DNA from: Aradus depressus
Taxonomy: Eukaryota; Arthropoda; Insecta; Hemiptera; Aradidae
DNA: 64,000 nucleotides
Direction of reading: 5' to 3'
Assembly: GCA_963662175.1 (NCBI GenBank)
Contig: OY759218.1
Coordinates: 54,133,427 to 54,197,426, forward strand
The position numbers were made by a program, and so were the translations under genes. Positions 47,001 through 54,709 of the stretch are shown piece by piece (position 1 is the first letter of the stretch; each line of letters starts with the position of its first letter). The notes beneath the pieces were generated by a model, which searched no databases, was not told the origin of the DNA, and worked only from the letters and a program-made list of their open reading frames with translations.

Positions 47001-50000
47001 TTTGGAGTGAGCTTCTTTTTCGTCGTTCAAGTGTTTTAAACCAAATTTTCTCTGTCATTTATATCTTAACATTACTAGTGTTGTTCGTTGATACCTGGAA
47101 AACCTAGTGCATCTTCGTCCCCATACCCTTTTCTTTACCCTTCTTTCCTCCCTTTGGTTCATAGGGATCTTTACATCAAAAGTTTAGCGTTCCAGATATT
47201 TATTTATGACCTTTTCATAATTTTAATGTTTCGTTTAAAAAGACATATTCTGGTTTTAATCGAATACAGTCCACTGCATCCTCTTTCATTTTTCACAACA
47301 ATACCCCCTTTTTTTTCTCATCATGTTATTTATTCGTTGTATATAGTAATGGCCATGATTGCACCCCTTTGACCTTATAAAAATCCAAGATTTAATTGCC
47401 CGAAAAAGATTGTAGAACAATTCTTAATAACATGTATAAAATTTCAGATTGCACAAAAACATTCCGGTATTCCAGCTAGTGAGCTCTATGGTGCAGTACA
47501 TTTACTCAGGCTTTTTGGTACAAACCTTATTATTATTAATATTAGTAGAGCATCTGGTTAAATGGTTAAAGTGGTCCTTGAGGTAGAGCAATGAATAGTG
47601 TACTAACCAGTCTTACAACTCGCCCATTGTTACAGACGAGACATTTTGAATTTTTTCATGTTTAAAAATACGTGATCTAATGATAAGTTACTTGCTTGAT
47701 AATAATTCTATTATTTTCCTTGAAAAGTATAGCTAGATATTTTTTTTTAACATGGCTTAAACAAACGTTTAAATTTTGTTCCGGAAGGGCACAGTGAAAA
47801 TGACTCAAGTATCCATGATTTTATGCGATATTGGGAATCAATCTGTCACATGTTGCGCTTTAGTTACTTATATTGCCATTGACGAATTTGCAATTTGATA
47901 TGCGATTATTTAAAGGAATTCAAAATAAATGCTGCAGAGTTACTTGTTACGGACGGCTCTATCTTATTAACTAAACTTATTTTTGAAATATTGTCTATTC
48001 CACTAAAGATATATATATATATATATATATAACTACCGGTTTCGGCTTTATACCATCGTCAGGTCTAGTTATGAACTAAGTCAGTTTGCAGAGAGCGACC
48101 CTTCTAATACATCTCGGGTGAAAGGGTGCTATTATTTCGGCCGTGTGTTCTAAATAAAGAACCGAGGAAATCGTTCTACATTCGCGACCCACATAATTGA
48201 CAATAGCCACACTTTCGACCCCTCTACAGGCATCAAATATCTCCATTATTGCTCAAAAAGCAGGCTACTTAATAGCTTAGAACAATTAGAAATAAATAAA
48301 GCTAACAAAAGGAACATTTGTATGAATGACCAAATTTATTTCAACTATTCCCCTTTGTTAACACCTGATCCAGTTCTGTTTCCACATATATGTTTGTATT
48401 ATCTGTTATTAATATTTGGTTCCACATATATATTTAATGTTATCTAAATCTTAATATTATTATTAATTTTATTTCTATTTTTATTATTTATTTGTATTTG
48501 TACTTATTTATTTGTTGTTTTGCCACGATTAGTCTAGTAATATTGTTTTATGTAAATTTAGAACTAGGTTTTGTTAGGAAATATTTCATGAGTTAGCTAA
48601 CGATACAGCCGGGGGACTCCCAAGTTTTAATAGCACCCTTTCACCCGAGATGTATTAGAAGGGTCGCTCTCTGCAAACTGACTTAGTTCATAACTAGACC
48701 TGACGATGGTATAAAGCCGAAACCGGTAGTTATATATATATATATATATTAATTATTATATCTTGAATGAAAATAAAAATGTGTACATACTTTAAGAAAA
48801 TAAAAATGTGTACATACTCTTTATTATAAAAATACGATAATAAATTATTTTAACTTAGTGGCGTTAACAGGGGTGAGTTTTTGAAGTGAGAGAACTAACT
48901 AAGAACTTATATTTTGGAAGAGAGAGGGGGAGTCTTGTTTTTATTTTCATTCCTGAGATTACAGGTTACCTGAGATTACAATATTTCAAAAATAAGTTTG
49001 TTTTATTCATTTATTACAAGTTTCCACAATATGTCCGCGTTCCTCAACTTAGAAGGACCCTCACATACCTCAGCCACCATCTTTTAACTAAGACTAAATT
49101 TTTTGCATTTTTATGCCATATATCTTTTAAATTAAGTTATAATAATTTTTTTTTTTTTTCACAGTAAGACTTGGAAGTGCATTAGCGTATACGCGAATTG
49201 ATGAGAAAACTGTGCAAATTCTTACTTCGCATTTAAATGACTTCTTAAAGTAAGTATCTCAGTAGATTTGGATACGATTGAAGTCACTGTCTCGTTGGGA
49301 TTGGAAGGCACGGCTGGTTGTCCTCAAGCTACCATTTCGAGCTATATATTACTTGACCTGAATATATTCAATATCGAATACATTTCTGCGATCTGTGTTG
49401 ATATAGTGGAAAGCTAATAAAATAAATAAAAACTAAGAACTTGTTTAACTATTATATTGTCTAACTTCACAAAAGTATTTACATAAAGTTTACCGGTTTC
49501 GGCGTACGCCATCGTCAGGATAAAGTTCAAAAGTGACGTTTAAGTTTGCTGGGTTGTCACATTTATACAATCCTCAGGTTACCTGTGATTACTTAAGGCT
49601 TTTTCTCCGTGCCCCCAAGGGAAGTCCAGCCATAATATAACATTTACAAATATTTCATTGTCAATAATATAATAAAATAAAGAAAATATAATGGTAACAA
49701 TGAGGTTTATAGTAGAATACATAGTATATATAAGAAATGAGGACTATACGACATAATATCGAAGTACAAGAAGAAAATAAAAATGTGTACATACTCTTTA
49801 TTATAAAAATACAATAATAAATTATTTTAACTTAGTGGCGTTAACAGGGGTGAGTTTTTGAAGTGAGAGAACTAACTAAGAACTTATATTTTGGAAGAGA
49901 GAGGGGGAGTCTTGTTTTTATTTTCATTCAAGATTTTAATGTGTTAGTAAAATAAAAGGAATATGCGCTCAGTAATTAAATTAATTTTATATATTTTTCA

Positions 50001-50663
50001 TTTGTTACACATCCTCTATATAATATATTGTATATATTTTTTGAATAATACATTTGTACACTTTTTTTAATTTCATTTTGTTCTCTCTTTGATAGTTATT
50101 TCATATTGCTATTATTTCTTGTACGTAATATTTACTAGTATGAATACCATTTCTTTAGTTTATGTGAGTTTCTTCTTTTTACCTTGTATTATTAAGATTT
50201 TGTTTCACATTCCTATTATTATTTTTTGAACTTATTATACGTTTTCACAGTTCGGTTTTTCCGTTAGGGCACTAGGACTTCACTCTTTTGTACCCTTCGT
50301 CTCTTCGTAGCTCTTCTCTAAAGTAAATGTTAAAATAGGGTTAATAGAGGACTGACCCCTATTCTGAGACGGAGGAGTTGTACCTATTTACAATTATACA
50401 TCGAAAAAATAATTGATTTATCTATTGAAGCTTTGAGTTATGAATTCACTACTTCCAATCATGAAATATATACCTACAATTTTAGTTCGTATATTCGCGA
50501 GGTCATTGATCCATGGATCTATGAGAGAATTTTTATTTAATTTTAATCATTTAATACAGTTTTCTAATCTGTCATTATATCATTTTTTCTTTGTAGATTT
50601 ATTTTGAAAAATGCTGCTTCATACTTCAACAAAAATGATTATTCAGTTTCAGAAGAATTTTGA
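27354..50663 (+). CDS. MRG15 (MORF4L1): MRG15 / MORF4L1 chromodomain protein (NuA4 and Sin3/HDAC subunit)
   Basis: Join 27354-27429, 34662-34782, 36762-36857, 42778-43000, 43743-43844, 44041-44123, 46211-46313, 47448-47517, 49165-49249, 50597-50663: 341 codons plus stop, all GT-AG and in phase. Exons 1-3 encode the N-terminal chromodomain ([35 protein letters not shown]); the aromatic cage residues of the family (His33, Tyr38, Tyr60, Trp63, Trp67) are present. Exon 4 is a basic, Ser-rich linker. Exons 5-10 are the MRG domain ([68 protein letters not shown]). MRG15 reads H3K36 methylation for acetyltransferase and deacetylase complexes. Introns 1-3 each contain a large antisense LINE. Length is normal for the family. 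Confidence 0.95.
27790..28135. other. GC-rich 3' UTR segment of the I-like LINE
   Basis: A strongly GC-rich block with Pro-codon-rich frames between the ORF2 stop (28238) and the A-tail. It lies inside the target duplications, so it belongs to the element. The open frames on it have no recognisable domain. Confidence 0.6.
28238..32010 (-). pseudogene. LINE ORF2 (endonuclease, RT, RNase H), broken
   Basis: Minus-strand ORF2. Endonuclease (about 32004-31150): [10 protein letters not shown], then after a frame change near 31760-31870 SETW-like and [18 protein letters not shown] and [10 protein letters not shown] stop lies at 31017. RT (about 30827-29960): [26 protein letters not shown], motif [10 protein letters not shown] (usual AFD reads AFN), a frame change near 30147, then [10 protein letters not shown] and FADDLAI. 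RNase H (about 29110-28700): D of LYTDGSK, E of [12 protein letters not shown] of FSDSQS, and a [12 protein letters not shown] box. The last 579 codons (29977-28238) are uninterrupted. At least three breaks, so it is inactive as written. Confidence 0.88.
32266..33630 (-). CDS. LINE ORF1 (Gag-like, three zinc knuckles), intact
   Basis: A 454-codon open frame beginning 204 bases from the element's 5' end. Residues about 275-340 hold three Cys/His knuckles: [14 protein letters not shown] (CX2CX4HX4C), [13 protein letters not shown] (CX2CX3HX4C) and [15 protein letters not shown] (CX2CX3HX6C). An N-terminal Asn/Ser-rich region and a central fold with [11 protein letters not shown] and [10 protein letters not shown] resemble the RNA-recognition region of I/Jockey ORF1 proteins. 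The product binds element RNA. The tail is Pro/Thr-rich ([12 protein letters not shown]). Being fully open while ORF2 is broken suggests a young copy. Confidence 0.88.
   Translation of the reverse strand: MDPNMSTTSGGPGPPLQNDELISPKLTLPNEENINSNLDPMQTDELTSLARQNVRLISNSMNLEALHTDGIQNNITGSHPQTLKRPNSDELQSKSKIHITNETPNEKENKTIEFRNRLAQNRFSPNDHGPYYVFVEGLENNVGKYHSMTFGKMLFENPKLNYENILNISVTGRNRVKIETKSYSVANYIVEQEMLKNKKLFAYIPEFLTRRIGVIRNVDPSLPENEILTEMRSSVTPVYIRRLTRTEQTDNKRKIFTLDTCFVTFAGQVLPQYVTIYGARCPVRPYIPPVRQCLNCLRFFHMAAQCRSNPRCHHCGDNHQKKDCPNLDHPPVCASCGGKHTFDDKKCPIFLAKADENKKKFSNVSYADITNNKFQVLNIIGNNSNSGGPPSENDTNFSSLVEPPGNRSSFKTKIKPLRFTPYRPSKMSPTPTPTLTDPIQPITSNPHRTTQTDK
33910..34510 (+). repeat. Modular dispersed repeat (copy in MRG15 intron 1)
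   Basis: Shares ordered blocks with 53530-54245: GTAATCGGTCAAAA, TTCGATGCGGAG, AACTCTAATAACTGC, ATCGACACGAAATTT-type, GACGACACTTATTAATTTTC. About three internal units of 125-145 bp, each with a CGACAC block followed by an AAATCG/AATCGG block. No coding content. Confidence 0.65.
34948..36402 (-). mobile_element. Jockey/CR1-like LINE, 5'-truncated with RT core deleted
   Basis: Antisense in MRG15 intron 2. An open frame of 484 codons covers the region after the endonuclease ([20 protein letters not shown]), the RT start ([48 protein letters not shown]), then near 35450 jumps in frame to the post-FADD region ([37 protein letters not shown]). Motifs A to C, including the catalytic Asp pair, are missing, yet the frame stays open. 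The last codons run into low-complexity T-rich sequence (to about 34950), so the coding end is about 35060. Target duplication not found. Confidence 0.8.
36595..36666 (+). repeat. A27 homopolymer with short GC-rich lead
   Basis: TCTGGCCGCGGTGACAAAAT and CAGCCCTCG are followed by 27 A (36640-36666). It may be the tail of a small retroposed fragment on the plus strand; the source is not identified. Confidence 0.35.
36858..37960. other. MRG15 intron 3, left part
   Basis: No gene. Mixed repeat scraps, for example a higher-GC stretch at 37690-37830 with CAGGTCTCTCTCC-type phrases. Nothing I can assign to a family. Confidence 0.4.
37972..38050 (-). repeat. 79-nt poly(A) tail of the Jockey-like LINE
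   Basis: Pure T run of 79 on the plus strand, directly next to the left target duplication and 216 bases beyond the ORF2 stop at 38267. Confidence 0.95.
38267..40983 (-). pseudogene. Jockey-like LINE ORF2 (endonuclease, RT), frameshifted
   Basis: Starts at ATG 40983. Endonuclease: [30 protein letters not shown], frame change near 40770, then [23 protein letters not shown] and [11 protein letters not shown] frame change near 40070 leads to the RT frame (40087-39140): [58 protein letters not shown], motif [16 protein letters not shown] further break near 39140 is followed by a GVSQG-type motif and FADDTAIL (38971-38705). The C-terminal part (38584-38267) carries [16 protein letters not shown] and ends [11 protein letters not shown]. 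Each piece is well preserved; breaks are single events, so some may be assembly indels. Confidence 0.88.
40980..42240 (-). pseudogene. Jockey-like LINE ORF1 (nucleic acid-binding), frameshifted
   Basis: Two main pieces. 42240-41757: a basic Pro/Ser/Thr-rich N-terminus ([10 protein letters not shown]), an acidic/Pro linker, then [19 protein letters not shown] and [20 protein letters not shown], the PRE_C2HC-type fold of X/Jockey ORF1 proteins. After a frame change near 41760-41570 the last piece (41567-40980) has [14 protein letters not shown] and [13 protein letters not shown] knuckles plus a third CALC, then a Pro-rich tail. Its stop codon overlaps the ORF2 ATG (40983-40980), a typical LINE overlap. 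The apparent start further upstream at 42371 reads through the tRNA-like segment and is not believed. Confidence 0.8.
42325..42392 (-). ncRNA. tRNA-like segment in the LINE 5' UTR
   Basis: On the minus strand: GCCCCTCTGGCTCAGTGGTA matches the tRNA A box (TGGCTCAGTGG), followed by a CTCCG/CGGAG anticodon-like stem around TCTCTTAACC, and a B-box-like TGGTTCAAGGC. The acceptor stem does not close, so it is not a functional tRNA. It resembles a tRNA-Lys(CTT)-derived SINE head or a pol III-type promoter. Confidence 0.5.
43001..43742. other. MRG15 intron 4
   Basis: A short GC-rich stretch (43255-43330) and an ATT-rich microsatellite-like patch (43636-43690). No gene or named repeat. Confidence 0.45.
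44485..45504. mobile_element. DNA transposon with TTAGGGTGGCCCTTA ends
   Basis: 1020 bp in MRG15 intron 6. The 15-bp terminal inverted repeats are identical (TTAGGGTGGCCCTTA). Flanks TTTACA and TATACA match at five of six bases, a candidate 6-bp duplication. Inside, the minus strand encodes a protein remnant (45391-44956). Related by its ends to the element at 60853-62161. Confidence 0.75.
44956..45300 (-). pseudogene. C-terminal remnant of an unrecognised transposon protein
   Basis: Two overlapping minus-strand frames with a frame change near 45120: [18 protein letters not shown], then [38 protein letters not shown] and a basic end. It reads as a real, once-conserved protein end. I cannot name its family with confidence; it probably belongs to the autonomous relative of this element. 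No catalytic residues are identifiable. Confidence 0.5.
45850..46110 (+). repeat. Modular dispersed repeat, partial copy
   Basis: Blocks ACCGACTCGAAAATTTATAC-type, GAAGACACCTATTCATTTTC and GGGCAAAACTGTAATAACTC correspond to one to two units of the repeat at 53530-54245. In MRG15 intron 6, diverged. Confidence 0.45.
46355..46609. mobile_element. MITE-like inverted repeat in MRG15 intron 7
   Basis: Arms of about 75 bp (46364-46440 and 46541-46609): GTGTACTCCCAATTAGAGC against GTTGGGAGTATACAC, and ATGTTGCTGCCC against GGGCAGCAACC. The outer end has a (TTTG)n run. A half-copy of the same family lies near 43885-43960 (TTGTTTGTGTACTCTCAATT). Confidence 0.65.
47518..48000. other. MRG15 intron 8, left part
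   Basis: AT-rich with no recognised element up to the Penelope-like block. Confidence 0.4.
48032..48068 (-). ncRNA. Hammerhead ribozyme-like motif (Penelope type)
   Basis: Minus strand: GAC, CTGACGA, unpaired T, stem II GGT/GCC (one wobble), GAA, the self-complementary ACCGGT as stem III, A as cleavage-site nucleotide, then GTT closing stem I. Confidence 0.7.
48178..48447 (+). pseudogene. Penelope-like ORF C-terminus
   Basis: Plus-strand frame: [20 protein letters not shown], then [15 protein letters not shown] and [14 protein letters not shown], ending at 48447. The pattern H..NNH.F.....IL......LN.LE.LEI is the conserved C-terminal end that follows the GIY-YIG domain in Penelope-like elements. 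The upstream RT is absent. Confidence 0.72.
48694..48730 (+). ncRNA. Hammerhead ribozyme-like motif (Penelope type)
   Basis: Plus-strand partner of 48032-48068 with the same 37 bases: CTGACGA, GGT/GCC stem, GAA, ACCGGT, A, GTT. Confidence 0.7.
48796..48952. repeat. 157-bp repeat, copy 1
   Basis: Begins GAAAATAAAAATGTG and ends TTTTTATTTTCATTC, so its ends are short inverted repeats. Nearly identical (one difference noticed) to 49773-49929, same orientation. Lies left of MRG15 exon 9. Confidence 0.85.
49440..49640 (-). mobile_element. Penelope-like terminal fragment (solo)
   Basis: In MRG15 intron 9. It begins with the shared phrase TATTGTCTAACTTCAC seen also near 22000, carries a hammerhead-like motif at 49489-49522, and then has a unique tail. 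No inverted partner was found nearby. Confidence 0.6.
49489..49522 (-). ncRNA. Hammerhead ribozyme-like motif (Penelope type)
   Basis: Minus strand: TCCTGACGA, unpaired T, stem II GGC/GCC with loop GTAC, GAA, ACCGGT stem III, A as cleavage-site nucleotide. Complete core; stem I is weak. Confidence 0.65.
49773..49929. repeat. 157-bp repeat, copy 2
   Basis: Second copy of 48796-48952, right of MRG15 exon 9 and of a Penelope terminal fragment. Confidence 0.85.
49930..50596. other. MRG15 intron 9, right part
   Basis: AT-rich, no recognised element. Confidence 0.4.
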
Positions 50664-52019
50664 CCATCATGAAAAAAAAAAAAATGAATGTGTTCCATTA
50701 CTAAATATTTGATTATCATATTGTTGTAGTCATAAGTTTTTGATAGTTATTGAAAAATATTGCTTATTTTCGAGATTTTTTTTGCTTATTTATTTATTTA
50801 TTTTTTTTTTGAAAAATTAATATCTTAAAAACTATTAAGCGTTCAATTTTTTTCAATGTTTGACATGATATTTAAAATTCACCTCCTCATGAGGGAATTC
50901 ACTGATCCCCACTTAGCGTTAATTTGTTTGGTAAATTACTTTTTTATAAATTTCTTCAATAATTCTTATTAATAATAATTCTTAATTCTTATAAATTTCT
51001 TCTAATAATTATAAATTCTTTTATAAATATTAAGAACTGAGACAATATTGTTTTTAAATTTTAATTATAAATAATATTCGTACGTATTTGAAAGCCGTAC
51101 TTCATGTAACAGTCTTGGTACAAATATTTGTTAACTATAAAATATATATTATATTTATGAGTGTGATTCAATAATTTTTGTGATGGTATTTTAACGCAGG
51201 GATTTTTCAATAAATTTATCAAATAAAAATGTAATTGTTTTATTCAACGGAATAATTAATAATATTTTAGGTTGAACAGCGACCTTAATTTTTTATGAGG
51301 AATTCAAAAACATCTCAAAACCTAGACGCTACGCATGTTTTGTTTTTACCAATGGGAAGATTAATTTTTCTATTGCATAATTGAATTCTAGATATTTTTA
51401 TTTATTTTCGTGAAAACCTTTTGTTGATGTATCACATGGTTTTGCGGATTAAGAGAATTTCCCGTTTGGAGAAACGTGCAACTAGTTACTTCAAGAATAA
51501 TTTTTGTTGAAGGAAAAAAAACTATTATTTTTGTTTTTACAAAAATAAATTATGATAGAAGTAAATGTAATTTGGGGATTAATAAGAAAAAATTACTCAT
51601 TAAAACAGTTTCATTCAATAAGAAAAAAATTAGTATCTATTAAACTATGTGCGATTTAAACAGTTTTCATATAAATTCATTCAAAAAGTAGTAGAAATGA
51701 TATTGAGATTAGAAAGAGTTTTCTGCGATTAATAGCATTGGAGATATTCCGTCCAGCTGAATTTTAGGTGATGCACCTACTCGCACAGTAGTGCCGCCTT
51801 ATCATTCATAATAAACGAGAAAAAGCACATTTATGTTTTTTTAACCTATACACATTTTCACAAGATTCTCATTCTTCATGTCATGAGAGATAGGTCATTC
51901 GAAAACCTTTAAAATGAGGCTTTAGCAAACGTATTTCATTGAGAACAAACCGAAATGTGAGGGTGATACGTTTATTTCGGGACACAATGTATACGTCACA
52001 TATTTAAATGATACATTTA

Positions 52020-52026
<7 letters not shown>
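50664..52026 (+). other. MRG15 3' UTR and downstream flank
   Basis: AT-rich. Overlapping AATAAA signals at 51209-51214 and 51222-51227 are the best candidates for the MRG15 polyadenylation signal, giving a 3' UTR of about 570 bases. Nothing else recognised to 52026. Confidence 0.4.

Positions 52027-52078
<52 letters not shown>
52027..52078. repeat. (AT)n microsatellite
   Basis: About 26 dinucleotide units followed by a short (GT)n run. Confidence 0.95.
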
Positions 52079-52082
<4 letters not shown>

Positions 52083-52089
52083 GTGTGTG

Positions 52090-52980
52090 TGTATTTATTT
52101 ATAATAATTTAACTTACATATTTTATGTACAAATGTATAGACTTTATATATATTTGTATTCTTTATAATATATACAGAATTTTTATGTTTATTTCTGCTT
52201 GAGTCCACGTATGTGTCTAGGTGTACATTACACACGTACATTAATAGACATTTCTCTCGGCGACTAGCAGTCTGTAACCCTCGTTTGTCGTATGTTTCCC
52301 AGGGGATCCTTTATGGCGGTTCAAAATTATCCTAGATGGGGATACCTTGCTTCTATTTGGTGTATAAGTAGCTTTATCATCAAATATGTCAGTAAAATGA
52401 CATCTATAACACCCACAGTCTAATCTTCTGATGCTGAATGTTACGTTGTAACTTAGTTTACAAGGTCCCTTCAGAATAAACTATCGCAAGGGATTGGAGA
52501 TTCATACCGCCATTTCGGCTCATTGGATTACTTTATGAATATAACTAACTACATATCAACACCTTCCTGGAGAAACGTTATAAACGTCAAAACTCTAATT
52601 TTTCAGAAATCAATAAATATTTTCATTCTTATTTTCAAATTTTTAATAGATGCAATTAAGAAATCGAAAAATAATTTTGTGTTTTGTGTCTAGAATGAAA
52701 AAAACAATCAGAACAAATATTTCAAATTGTACAGAATGTCGCTTACGACGTCCAACTGGGGAGGCGTCAATATGTGCTAGAATGTACATTGATTATATAC
52801 AAATTCTTAAACAATTACACATAAAAACTCCCTATCAAGCATTTCTTATTGTCTATGTACAATTATCGCACTACCAGTTCAATAATGGCATAACTGTAAA
52901 AAAACTTTATATGATACTTAACATTTTTGCAGAGACATTGTAAAACTCTTAATGAAAATTATAAAGAAAAGCCTATGTTT
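52090..52980. other. Intergenic, nothing recognised
   Basis: AT-rich with weak open frames (for example 52650-52943 plus) that show no domain and no codon bias. Not annotated as a gene. Confidence 0.4.
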
Positions 52981-52984
52981 TTTT

Positions 52985-53165
52985 AAAACATATTGTCTAT
53001 TTCACAAAATATAGTATGTAAAATATATGGGAGTACTTTCGGTATTGCTACCATCTTCAGCAACGACTTAACAAATATTGAAGATACCGAAAGTACTCCC
53101 ATATATTTTATATATACATTTTATTTTTAATTTATTTTATTATATCCATTTTGTGAAATAGAAAA
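52985..53165. mobile_element. Penelope-like terminal palindrome, minimal
   Basis: About 90-bp inverted arms: TATTGTCTATTTCACAAAAT at the left is mirrored at the right, and GGGAGTACTTTCGGTAT is mirrored as ATACCGAAAGTACTCCC. A hammerhead-like motif lies in each arm; the right one is damaged. Only some 10-20 bases are unpaired in the middle. Confidence 0.72.
53031..53066 (-). ncRNA. Hammerhead ribozyme-like motif (Penelope type)
   Basis: Minus strand: CTGAAGA, unpaired T, stem II GGTA/TACC with loop GCAA, GAA, AGTACT stem III, C as cleavage-site nucleotide. The right-arm copy (53077-53100) has lost most of stem II (TTGAAGATACCGAAAG) and is probably inactive. Confidence 0.66.
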
Positions 53166-53529
53166 TATTTTTAATAAACGTACGTTTTTTTCTTTATAAA
53201 ACTTTAAATGTGACATTGCCACTCAACACATATTCGGATTGTATCTTGTTTTCAGTTCGTTATCGGTACTAGAAATATTCAGTTTTCTTTAAGATGTGTG
53301 ATCTATACACATTACTTTTAACCTCCGGCAGGCGCGCCCTATTTAATTTTTTTCACGAGCTTGACTTTTCTTTCTCAATACACTTTATACTTTCTTTCTC
53401 AATATAATATTCTCAACTAAATGCTTATTGTTAATTTTTTTATTTTTATTTATTCAATATAATACTTTGAACCTTCTTTCTCAATATAACATTTTCAACG
53501 GAATTATTGCTCAATTTTTTACTTCCTCA

Positions 53530-54245
53530 GTTGTACAAAGTATAGGGGAAGTTATGTAATCGGTCAAAATTTCGATGCGGAGTCTTCAAGGGGATTTCAT
53601 GTTTTCCAACCGACCTCTAGATTCCAAATATGAAAACAAAAATGCTGTGTGTTTGTGAGCAGGGTGTAATGAATATATCGACACGAAATTTTATATACGA
53701 ACTCAGAACCCTCTACGACGACACCTATTGTTTTCTCAGCTAAATCGACCTAGAGAAGGGAGTATTAGGGGGAAGGCTTAACATAGAAACTCTAATAATT
53801 GCCTTTGTAATGAATACATCGACACAATTTCATATGTGAATCTAAAATCCTTTATGGTCGACACTTATTAATTTTCAGCAGAATCGGCGGAAGGGAAGGG
53901 GCTCTACTCAAAAACCCCAATAACTGCCGATATAATGAATGTGTCAGCATGAAACTTCATATTTGAAGTCAAAACCCAATGAGGACGTAACCTGTCAAAT
54001 TTCAGCGATATCGGCTGAAAGGAAGGGGGGCTTCAGGGATGGGGGCTCTATTCAAATACCCTAATAACTGTTGATTTGATGAATTTATCTACACAAAATG
54101 TAGTTTGAGGATTTAGGAGCCCCTATCTAAATCAACTGTTTACTATTAGCGCAAACGGTCGACTGGTTTTGGAGGGGGAGCCAAGTCTTAATTGAATAAT
54201 TCGTTCTGGGGAAGGACATTGCCGGTGATTCACCGAAGACTTTTT
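53530..54245 (+). repeat. Modular dispersed repeat, longest copy
   Basis: Head block GTAATCGGTCAAAATTTCGA, then four related units of about 125-145 bp. Each unit runs: AACTCTAATAACTGC-like, AATGAATACATCGACAC-like, TTTCATATGTGAAT-like, GACGACACCTATT-like, TTTTCAGC, AATCGGCGGAAGG-like. Units diverge by 20-30% by eye. Ends with ATTCACCGAAGACTTTTT, as in the copy at 34510. No protein coding. Confidence 0.7.
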
Positions 54246-54709
54246 ATATTTATTTCTTTAATGAATGCCTTGAATCTAGAAACAATATAGATATTTTTTC
54301 ATTTCATTAACTTACATCATTATCAATAATTGTGTATTAGTTGGAAAATTAGGTAAACAGATCTCAGAGATACATATATCGCACATGTATTTCTAAAGTG
54401 ATACAAGTCAAAAATCTGTATTTTAGAGTTATCACCATGGTAAGAATTGGGAAAACGTCCTCTATCAAATATCAAAAGTGTACCAACTTAGCTTCAAATC
54501 CCGCCCGCCAGAGAGCACTTATGTCGCTCTTCTTGTTTGGAAGCTCCCCCCAAGAGTGACATATTATCAGTTGAGTATCGAATCTGTCGTGTATGAGTAT
54601 CATAAACTTACAAGGAGAGGATACGGTGTCGGGGTCACGAATTTTGATCAAACTTTTTTTGCATGTTCTAGGTCAAAAATAAGAAGACACGTCACAGTGT
54701 TCCTTCCAA

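Larger units (their letters stand above)
48005..48745 (+). mobile_element. Penelope-like element, 5'-truncated, with inverted terminal part
   Basis: In MRG15 intron 8. Left arm 48032-48135 is the inverse of 48630-48730; between them lies a plus-strand reading frame with the Penelope C-terminal signature, ending in a stop at 48445-48447, then about 180 bases to the right arm. Each arm carries a hammerhead-like motif, and TA microsatellites lie outside both. The order fragment-of-terminus (inverted), ORF end, terminus fits the usual structure of truncated Penelope elements. Confidence 0.8.

Noticed and set aside
52650..52943. 97-codon plus-strand frame
   Set aside because: No domain, no codon bias, AT-rich surroundings and no splice context.
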